Shown: one piece after another, positions 32,601 through 39,041 of the stretch
Layout of the letters: every line of letters starts with the position of its first letter
Numbering within the stretch: position 1 is the first letter of the stretch
From: Eutreptiella sp. 'Long Island Sound 2002'
Lineage: Eukaryota > Euglenozoa > Euglenophyceae > Eutreptiales > Eutreptiaceae
DNA length: 64,000 nt
Reading direction: 5' to 3'
Assembly: GCA_964036045.1 (NCBI GenBank)
Contig: OZ038388.1
Span: forward strand, 29,037,759 to 29,101,758
Translations under genes and position numbers: made by a program
The notes under the pieces: generated by a model
Databases searched by the model: none
Told to the model about the DNA's origin: nothing
The model's input: only the letters and a program-made list of their open reading frames with translations

Positions 32601-34964
32601 GCGGTCCTCTGCGGAGACCTCCACCACCACCCCAAGGGCACCATCCACACCATAGACCTTGTCGGGGCCTCCATCACCGTAGTATACGTCACCCTCGCCC
32701 AAATGCGGGTCCTGCACCACAGCGGGGCACACCACACCCCCTTTCTACAGCTTCCCGAATGGCCACAATACCGCCTCTTCCACCACTACCTCACACAGAC
32801 GGCACGAACAGCGGGACACACTCTACCGGGCAGCAAAGACATGCGCATAGCCTACCGAGAATTCACAAGGCAACACCCGCGACCCATCCCAGAGACACCG
32901 CCCTACGCACCCACCGGATCGAAACACGAACCCGTCCCCCCAGTAACGGGCCCAGTCCCACCACTAACCCTACTACTGGCCCCGAATGAAGCCAAACCCA
33001 CGCAGACCACCGTCATCCACCACGGGGCAAAATGGCGCATACCGAAACACCACATGACCGCCCGAGACCTACCAAAGGTCCCCCAAGATTCCCAGAGCAT
33101 GCCACGCACATGTTGGGCCTGTGACCCCGAGGCACCAACCGCACCATGGCCCGTGCTACACCTCATAGCACGCCACCACACCCACCCCACGACCCACCTA
33201 CCACCACAGGCCTACGCATGGATAGCCCCATGGTTCCACCGCACCGACACTAACCCCACGGTAGCATGGAACCCCGACCACGCGCCCAAATGGCTCTTCA
33301 CCACTACACCCACATGCCCCCGCCCCGACCCGGCAGGGGTCGCCATCCGTTACAGCATGTACGAGCCAGGCAGAACGGGCAAACACGAGCACCCCTACTA
33401 TCCACTCCACCACTCCTGCCACACACCGGAGCACCGAACACAAACCCTCACATGCCACGACCTAAACCCCGACACAGCCTACATCCTCCACTACATCTAC
33501 TCCTACCTCACACAAGGACAGCCGGAGCAGGGACTCATAGCCCTGTCCCCCCAAGCAAAGCACATCATCTCCAAAGGAATAGGGGTGTACGCCACCCCCA
33601 TCCTACAGCCCACAACCCCAGTAGCCCACCTCGCCACGGGCCTTGCCATATACGCCTACCTGCCCATGAACCCATGCCGCCTCCCACAACCATCACCGGC
33701 GGACCGGCTCTTCTTCACCGACGCCTCAGGCGAATCCGCCCTCACGCCCATCACCGGGGGGGCCACCCTGCAACTAACCCACACCGGGGAACACTACCAC
33801 ATGGACCACCACACGGGCCACACCACCTATGGGGCCTCTTCCCACGGGGAGCTAGGGGCCATGGCCGACGCCATCACCGAGGTCGCGGCCCACCTACCCG
33901 CCCACTCCCCGCACATCGTCCGGGTCTGGTTCGTGGTAGACGCCACTGTCGACACGCACCTGCTCCTCCGCATAGCAAGGCAACCACTTCACAAAGCAAC
34001 CGCGACGAGCCTCGGCACCCAGGCACTGCTACTCTGGAAAGCCCTACGCAGCCTTCCCCCCTACGTCCAACTCCACATCGTGAAACAAGAGTCCCACAGG
34101 CACCAATACGGAAATGGTAAGGTCGACAACCAGGCAGTACACCAGCGCACAACACACCTACCAGCCCTCCAGATCCCTGACCTCGGCCGCAACCACACAC
34201 ACCTCCAACACGTGCCCCCTGTACCCGAGCCCCATCAGACCCCGGACTGGGTACCAGAGGACGCCCCCTATTCCTCCCACGACAGAGCGTACCACTACCC
34301 CAACCCCGTCCAACATCTAGCCCGCGTGCTCGGCGACGCAGACAGCCGGGCGCACATCCAGGAGCTCCAGGACAGACTGCAAGTCCCCCTCTACCACTCA
34401 GCGCTCCGCCCAGCAAACGTCCCAGCCCACCTCCAGAAACGACGCATCCAGCTCCTCAGGGAGCAACTGCCTTTCCTCACCAGGGTCGCCAGATGGCTCG
34501 CCCGCAAGCACATCCACGTCCCCGACGAACACACCCTTTGCCCATGCGACCACACCACCCCGGAGGACTGGGAACACTTCAAGAAATGCCCCCTCCATAC
34601 GGACAGGGACACCCTAGTGGGCTGGTCCCCGGCGGAAACCCTGCGGCAACACGAAGGATGGCCAGCCCACAGCCACGCACACCAGGCCACCGAACACCTC
34701 TTCCGGGACCCCCTGATCGAAGAAGCCACCATGAGAGGGGCAGTGACACAGGCCCTGCACCGACACCTCACCAAACACACGGAAAGCCCCATGGAAGCAG
34801 CAGCACACCTCCAGCTAGAAGCGGTCCGCAGAGCAGCAGCCCAAATGGTACACCGCAAACACCTCCTGCTAACACACGCGGAACAACTCACCGACCCCAC
34901 CGCCAGGGAACACATGCAGCGTCTCATCCATTACCATGCCGTGCATGACCCAGACGTCCACTAA
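29616..34964 (+). CDS. Element 2 ORF2: endonuclease-RT-RNase H polyprotein
   Basis: The first in-frame ATG is at 29,751 (1,737 codons), but the frame is open from the TGA at 29,613 and the endonuclease fold seems to start upstream of that Met (NLLDLNHPAVTYSKD). Numbering from 29,751, an apurinic-like endonuclease covers about 1-215 with the TFQE glutamate, VINTHVPF, IIGDMNA and SRIDVCY. The RT begins near 440 (HKTPGYDGLPAEAYY), includes GVPQGGAEG and has FADD near 675. A CWAC...H...H finger lies near 1,121. RNase H starts near 1,321 (FFTDASG) with GELGAMADA, VVDATVD and GNGKVDNQA. A C-x-C...H...C knuckle is near 1,597. All catalytic motifs that I can check are present, so the enzyme set for target-primed reverse transcription looks complete. 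Confidence 0.9.
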   Translation, partial: RGKGRGHKPPQPRPAPTEATVNLLDLNHPAVTYSKDATTALQELPMAQGPGWVPHLLTFQEQGLQRDDPPETTPMYTPHQKAYKCYWHKGTPLYAQTGIHVHLVHHLSIPGRLGVYEVVGDGWQLNVINTHVPFGEATEPFLQALAEAYRQMAMLAPTVIIGDMNAAPTPADRGGQATPQDQAVRDTIEMLGLVDLPASLEGQPSHFPHQTDAAPSRIDVCYGDPTTIIRAEARYGPPPLGPTGHSPLHIRLTIPNLPPSPPEDADQGLPPPLKMPPLHDKHAWSQYHRAIDRARRIQPDPTDLLTAMRTAAVACGFQQHPHTDDDQPPTALGNMLHDLWHAKQQLATLLHTDTPQTRRQIHHCRTHIAQFRADLQRWHIHRQQRIAQEHERYAQHELPYKAIRHLNDAMTDTGHRTITTVRQEDGSLTNDPATVLQATQDSFLRQHTPTQDTLDPDTQAKIDRLPRVFNHAQRRHLEKRPFTIHEVRKAIHSLRQHKTPGYDGLPAEAYYHLPAHLLRVLAHRLWDIVTGRTPLPPDWANVVRPLYKKGDWANPDNWRPIVCAVTEVKIVWTILLRRIRPHLDPHIPASLWGAIPGRSPHEAIFLQDTIADIDPVDLIIASLDVKGAFPNTPWLLLEAVWKRLGLPFYNFTSDYIRTRKYTVRTGAGLTPFLEPGSGVPQGGAEGPFLYLLVTLPLALAIEQDYPAYAPYPLLSPLVGFADDTNLTVAHTPHDPHAPDPGPTVTQQANDLLDVTVSYLSHNNLIVHPTKSVAMIKGSATPPTLGPQGPPMQVVTTTTHLGVVQAANPEDATLPPKLQSHLAHLPRYASPTTKALSLSHQSLAYYLTGVLNASIGFQALHLTHPTTALQPATRAVTKAWAAHGGWPTSIPTRAIRAAWPHYGDAIGDEVKAAYTRHTALLLHRMTHNHSPEVREVTAIRLQAAQRARNTCPRWVLHQTGMPTNMNTRLWNHLQLLLPSPHHAILTNHTCPEKGPLAVLCGDLHHHPKGTIHTIDLVGASITVVYVTLAQMRVLHHSGAHHTPFLQLPEWPQYRLFHHYLTQTARTAGHTLPGSKDMRIAYREFTRQHPRPIPETPPYAPTGSKHEPVPPVTGPVPPLTLLLAPNEAKPTQTTVIHHGAKWRIPKHHMTARDLPKVPQDSQSMPRTCWACDPEAPTAPWPVLHLIARHHTHPTTHLPPQAYAWIAPWFHRTDTNPTVAWNPDHAPKWLFTTTPTCPRPDPAGVAIRYSMYEPGRTGKHEHPYYPLHHSCHTPEHRTQTLTCHDLNPDTAYILHYIYSYLTQGQPEQGLIALSPQAKHIISKGIGVYATPILQPTTPVAHLATGLAIYAYLPMNPCRLPQPSPADRLFFTDASGESALTPITGGATLQLTHTGEHYHMDHHTGHTTYGASSHGELGAMADAITEVAAHLPAHSPHIVRVWFVVDATVDTHLLLRIARQPLHKATATSLGTQALLLWKALRSLPPYVQLHIVKQESHRHQYGNGKVDNQAVHQRTTHLPALQIPDLGRNHTHLQHVPPVPEPHQTPDWVPEDAPYSSHDRAYHYPNPVQHLARVLGDADSRAHIQELQDRLQVPLYHSALRPANVPAHLQKRRIQLLREQLPFLTRVARWLARKHIHVPDEHTLCPCDHTTPEDWEHFKKCPLHTDRDTLVGWSPAETLRQHEGWPAHSHAHQATEHLFRDPLIEEATMRGAVTQALHRHLTKHTESPMEAAAHLQLEAVRRAAAQMVHRKHLLLTHAEQLTDPTAREHMQRLIHYHAVHDPDVH

Positions 34965-35215
34965 CCCGCTCCGCGCCCCGCACGCGCCCCCCGTCTCCAT
35001 CCACGGGTCTCCAAGGCACCACCACAGCGCCCCGAGACCCGTCTCGCACCCAAGAAGCCACCCGGCACCGCCCAGTCCGGCCGAACCCAGCCAGGGCCAA
35101 CCATCCATCGACGTAGACGCGCAAGACCCCGGCAGCCCATCCAGCCCACCCCCCCCCGGACCCGGGACACCCTCCCCTCACACCGGCCACCATCCGCGAC
35201 CCCGACCTCCTCCGA

Positions 35216-37888
35216 GTGACCCTCCAAGACAGGGCCCCGACCACCCCCCTGGGCTGGTACCGCCTACAAGAGGACTGGACCAAGCTCACCGTCAAAGCCC
35301 TCCGGGACCTGACCACCCCAGGCAGCGGCCTCCACGAGACCATAGTAGACCTCGTGCTCTGGCGAGCCCGCAAACACACCCAGGGCCAGCCCATCTGGAT
35401 CCCCCCCATCGAGTGGGGCCAGGCCCTGACGCACGACACCGGCAGCAACGTCACGCGTCGAGGGACCGTACGCCTACGGCGGGCCGAAGCGGAGACGGAC
35501 CACCCAGCGGACCCGAACCACCCGGAGCAGTGGGAACAGGCCACCGCGCCAAACCGCGACACCGCCCTCCGCGCCGCCGGCCTCCGCACCCCGGACGACG
35601 ACCTCTCCCCCCCACCTACAGACAGTGACCACCCCCCGCCGGAGGTCTGGGTTACAGTCCTCGAGCGCGGCCACTACTACGTGATAGCCGCTATGGCTAC
35701 GTCCCACGGCCCGCAATGGATCATCCAGGGGACAGACACCATGTTCGCCCCGGAGACCGCCCCACCAGGGGCAGTGGGGGACCCCACCACCCAGCACAGG
35801 ATCCTCAGGGGTCTCCTCCAGCCAGGGGACACGCCCCCAGCCCGCGCCCTGGCCCAAATCACCTCAGGGAAGGCGGGCTACCACCTGGGATTGTCCATGC
35901 TCTGCCTAACCCACTGGATCCAGCGCCACTGGCCACCCACGGGGACCGTGCCCTGGGTTTGGGCCATCCCCACCGCCCACACACAAGTCGAAGCAGGCCC
36001 GGACACACGACCAAACCCCCCCCCCAGGCCGCAGCAGTCCCTCACCTGCGGGTACCACGCCATCCACAGGGTCCTCAACCGCGCGGGTCTTAGCCCAAAG
36101 CTAGCATGCCCCCTTCCCACCACTGACCAAGAGGTCCACCAGATACGAACGCTCGTCTGCGAAATCCTTGCCGCGGCAGCAGAAGACGGCAAGCTTCTCC
36201 TCCAAACCGCCCGGCCTACAACTGCCCACGCAAGCGCGCAGCAAGCGGACACATACACCGGCGCAGCACAACCTGCCGCACAATCCCCGCCCAAGCCCCC
36301 CCCCTCTCGCTGCTCAACCATAGACCCACACACGCCCACTATCGCGCGCACCCCCGGGCCCCGCGACACGGGCCTCCCCCACCCGCCCGAACACCAGCGC
36401 ACGCCCGCCACACACCCACCCACCGGCCACCCTTCACCGCCCCCCACACTCGACAACCCACACACACCCGCCAAGGGGAGCCCCACGCCCCGCGGCACGC
36501 CCACCCCACCCAGTGGCCCGCCCACGCCCCCCACGCACACCCCAGAGGACCCAGGCCCACCCCCCCCGGCCCCTGAATGCAGCCCACGCGAACTGTTCCC
36601 CCCCGCTGACACAAACCCACACGACCTCGCACATTGCAGCACCCGGGCCCAGCCGAGCCCAGAAAGAGAAGGCCGCAGCCCCGCGCCTCCCTCCCCCGCC
36701 GCAGCCGACCAGATCGGCCCGCCAGGCCGCCAGGTCACGACCGGGCCCCCCCAGCCGCCCGCCCCCAACCTACAACCCGGGGACATGCCCTCCATCCTCC
36801 CCGCCGTGGCCGCGGCAGAAGCCGCCGCCCGCAAGCCCGCCCGCATCACAGCCCAACCCGCGTCCACCACCTCCTCCTCGTCCTCAGCCTCGTCCACCTC
36901 CTCCACCTCATCCTCCGACCCCCCCCTCCCCGCCAAACTCATCCTCAAGGCCACGGCGAAATCCAAAGCCGCGGCCGCACGCACCAACCCCCCAACCCCC
37001 ACACAGGCGACTCAGGCACCCCGGCAACCCACCGGGACGACCCCCGACCCGGCATCGACGCCCTCAGAACCTCCGGACAGAGGTACTCCTCAACCTGGAA
37101 CCGGACCCCAACCCCAAACCCGACCCCAAACCCAAACCGGACCCCAACCCCAAACCCAACCCCAAACCCAAGCCGGCGCCCACGCGACCACACACAACAC
37201 CGCATACGCAACGACACAAAACCACCCGATACCACCCCCGCCCAGGCCCTCGCCCAAGCCAGGACCCCCCACCCACCACGACCCGCGCCCCCCTCCCGCC
37301 GGCACCCACCACCACCGCGGAGACGGCCACCCAGCACGACCCCCTCCAAACCCTCGTCAAAATCCCCGTCATCAAGCGCCCCGTCATCCATCCCCCACAA
37401 ACCACCACCACCGCCGGCCAAACCGACCCAGGGACGTGGGACCCCTCAACCATCGTCACCGTCAAGCCCGGCCCCCAACCCTTCCTCCATGCCCACCACA
37501 TAGTGCAGCCCCGGGGACTGCCCACGATGCCCAACCCCCCACCCCCACAAGGGGGACCGGAAAACCCACAAGGACTCCATGGGCCATACCCGCAACACCA
37601 ACCCCACCACTACACACACCACCACCACCAGCGGCCCCACCACCACCACTACCAACACCACCCCCACCACTACCACTGCCCACCGCCCTACCCCACCGGG
37701 CCACAACCCCCCGTACACCAACAGCACCAGCGGACGGGATGGCAGCCGCCGAACGCCCTGCCCGCATGCCCACCCCCCCCGTACCAGCCACCACCCCCGT
37801 ACCAGCCGTACCCCCGCGGCCACCATCCGATGGCCGAGGGGGCCCCATGGACGACGGGGGATCTCCCCCCCCAACCAGCACCGCGTGA
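35216..37888 (+). CDS. Element 2 ORF3: ULP1-like (C48) cysteine protease with Pro-rich tail
   Basis: Residues 35-290 fit the ULP1/SUMO-protease plan: a helix like those after WLND (LHETIVDLVLWRARKH), then PIWIPP, a histidine at 153 in GHYYVIAAM, an aspartate at 174 in WIIQGTD, and Q273/Q274 just before the Cys at 278 in QQSLTCGYHAI. Such proteases cut ubiquitin-like modifiers; here the substrate is unknown. After residue about 330 the sequence becomes Pro/Thr-rich. The ORF is listed from a GTG; no ATG precedes it in frame. An ATG at 34,936, overlapping the end of ORF2, opens the neighbouring frame, and a run of nine C near 35,150 lies between, so a frame change there could supply the start. 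Beyond about 37.1 kb the coding signal moves to the next frame. Confidence 0.65.
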   Translation: MTLQDRAPTTPLGWYRLQEDWTKLTVKALRDLTTPGSGLHETIVDLVLWRARKHTQGQPIWIPPIEWGQALTHDTGSNVTRRGTVRLRRAEAETDHPADPNHPEQWEQATAPNRDTALRAAGLRTPDDDLSPPPTDSDHPPPEVWVTVLERGHYYVIAAMATSHGPQWIIQGTDTMFAPETAPPGAVGDPTTQHRILRGLLQPGDTPPARALAQITSGKAGYHLGLSMLCLTHWIQRHWPPTGTVPWVWAIPTAHTQVEAGPDTRPNPPPRPQQSLTCGYHAIHRVLNRAGLSPKLACPLPTTDQEVHQIRTLVCEILAAAAEDGKLLLQTARPTTAHASAQQADTYTGAAQPAAQSPPKPPPSRCSTIDPHTPTIARTPGPRDTGLPHPPEHQRTPATHPPTGHPSPPPTLDNPHTPAKGSPTPRGTPTPPSGPPTPPTHTPEDPGPPPPAPECSPRELFPPADTNPHDLAHCSTRAQPSPEREGRSPAPPSPAAADQIGPPGRQVTTGPPQPPAPNLQPGDMPSILPAVAAAEAAARKPARITAQPASTTSSSSSASSTSSTSSSDPPLPAKLILKATAKSKAAAARTNPPTPTQATQAPRQPTGTTPDPASTPSEPPDRGTPQPGTGPQPQTRPQTQTGPQPQTQPQTQAGAHATTHNTAYATTQNHPIPPPPRPSPKPGPPTHHDPRPPPAGTHHHRGDGHPARPPPNPRQNPRHQAPRHPSPTNHHHRRPNRPRDVGPLNHRHRQARPPTLPPCPPHSAAPGTAHDAQPPTPTRGTGKPTRTPWAIPATPTPPLHTPPPPAAPPPPLPTPPPPLPLPTALPHRATTPRTPTAPADGMAAAERPARMPTPPVPATTPVPAVPPRPPSDGRGGPMDDGGSPPPTSTA

Positions 37889-39041
37889 CGCCCCGTACCC
37901 CCCCGGCCACCATCCGATGGCCGAAGGGGCCCCAAGGACGACGGGGGACCTCCCCCCCCAAGCGGCGCCGCGCGAGCCCCCCCAGAGGCCGCCGACGCTT
38001 CCGGACTGGCCCGACTCGAGCGACGAGGGCCGGTCCCGCAAGCGGCGGCGCTCCCGCTCCCCCCCCGCACGGCACACTCGCCCACGGCGCCCACACTCCC
38101 ACCGCGCCTCAACCACCCACTCGCGCCGCTCCCGCTCCCCCAGGTACCACCACGACCCCCAGGGACCCCGCTCCCGTCGCTCCCGCTCCCCCGGGCACCA
38201 CCACGAGCCCCACCGCCGCCCCATGTCCCCCTCCCCCTCCCCCCACCGGCCACCCAGCCCCCGCCACCACCACTCCCGCTCCCCCCGACGCAGCCAGGCA
38301 CGCCACCGCCGCCCCACGTCCACCTCCCCCTCCCCCCACACGCCCCGCCGGGCTCCCCGTTCCCCCCGCCACCCGTACCCATCCACCACCCCCAGCCCCC
38401 GCCACCACCACTCCCGCTCCCCCGGACGCCACCAAGCGCGCCACCGCCGCCCCATGTCCACCTCCCCCTCCCGCTCCCCCCTCCGCCCGTACCCGTCCTC
38501 CACCCCCAGCCCCCGCCGCCGCCGCTCCCGCTCCCCCAGGCACCGCCACCCCCGCCACCACCGCAGGTCCACATCTTCCCCCCGCCGCTCCAGGACCCCA
38601 GGCACGGACCCCTCCCCCCCCCGGGCCCCCGCCTACCTCGCCTGGTGGTCTCCCTCCGCTCTGCAGGAGCTCCGCCGCTGGGTGAAATGGGCCGGGGGAG
38701 CGGGAAGGCACAGAGGGGTGCAGACGGTGCATACCTTCGAGGAGGTGCGCACCCGCACCCCCGCAAACCCCAATGAGGCCGCCCCGGAGGCCATCATGCC
38801 GCAAGCGGCATGGGAGGCCCTCCTCCGCGATGCGGTCCAGGGCCTCCGCCCCCCCTACACCCCCCAAGCCCTCCGCCGGTGGCTCCAGGCCACCCACCCC
38901 CAAGCCTGGGCCACCGACGCCCCCTCCCCACCCCGCCCCTCCCACCACCACCACACCAGGAAGGGACAGGACAAGGGCAAGGGAAGGGCAAGGGACACCA
39001 AGGACCACACAGGCAAGAGGGCACGGAAGGGCCCCAAGTGA
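36513..39041 (+). CDS. Element 2 RS-rich ORF
   Basis: This 842-codon frame overlaps the 3' part of the protease ORF. Its first third is low-complexity. From about 37.35 kb it looks like real coding sequence (LQTLVKIPVIKRPVIHPP). Residues about 505-700 are dense in Arg-Ser-Pro words such as RRSRSP and PRYHHDP, as in the RS domains of splicing factors. A compact segment, WWSPSALQELRRWVKWAGG to LRRWLQATHPQAW, follows near 710-800, and the end is Lys-rich (KGQDKGKGRARDTKDHTGK). It may be the continuation of the protease ORF through a frameshift in the CCAAACC-like repeat at 37.09-37.18 kb. RS domains bind other RS proteins; a role in RNP handling or splicing is inference. Confidence 0.5.
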   Translation: MARPRPPRTPQRTQAHPPRPLNAAHANCSPPLTQTHTTSHIAAPGPSRAQKEKAAAPRLPPPPQPTRSARQAARSRPGPPSRPPPTYNPGTCPPSSPPWPRQKPPPASPPASQPNPRPPPPPRPQPRPPPPPHPPTPPSPPNSSSRPRRNPKPRPHAPTPQPPHRRLRHPGNPPGRPPTRHRRPQNLRTEVLLNLEPDPNPKPDPKPKPDPNPKPNPKPKPAPTRPHTTPHTQRHKTTRYHPRPGPRPSQDPPPTTTRAPLPPAPTTTAETATQHDPLQTLVKIPVIKRPVIHPPQTTTTAGQTDPGTWDPSTIVTVKPGPQPFLHAHHIVQPRGLPTMPNPPPPQGGPENPQGLHGPYPQHQPHHYTHHHHQRPHHHHYQHHPHHYHCPPPYPTGPQPPVHQQHQRTGWQPPNALPACPPPPYQPPPPYQPYPRGHHPMAEGAPWTTGDLPPQPAPRDAPYPPGHHPMAEGAPRTTGDLPPQAAPREPPQRPPTLPDWPDSSDEGRSRKRRRSRSPPARHTRPRRPHSHRASTTHSRRSRSPRYHHDPQGPRSRRSRSPGHHHEPHRRPMSPSPSPHRPPSPRHHHSRSPRRSQARHRRPTSTSPSPHTPRRAPRSPRHPYPSTTPSPRHHHSRSPGRHQARHRRPMSTSPSRSPLRPYPSSTPSPRRRRSRSPRHRHPRHHRRSTSSPRRSRTPGTDPSPPRAPAYLAWWSPSALQELRRWVKWAGGAGRHRGVQTVHTFEEVRTRTPANPNEAAPEAIMPQAAWEALLRDAVQGLRPPYTPQALRRWLQATHPQAWATDAPSPPRPSHHHHTRKGQDKGKGRARDTKDHTGKRARKGPK

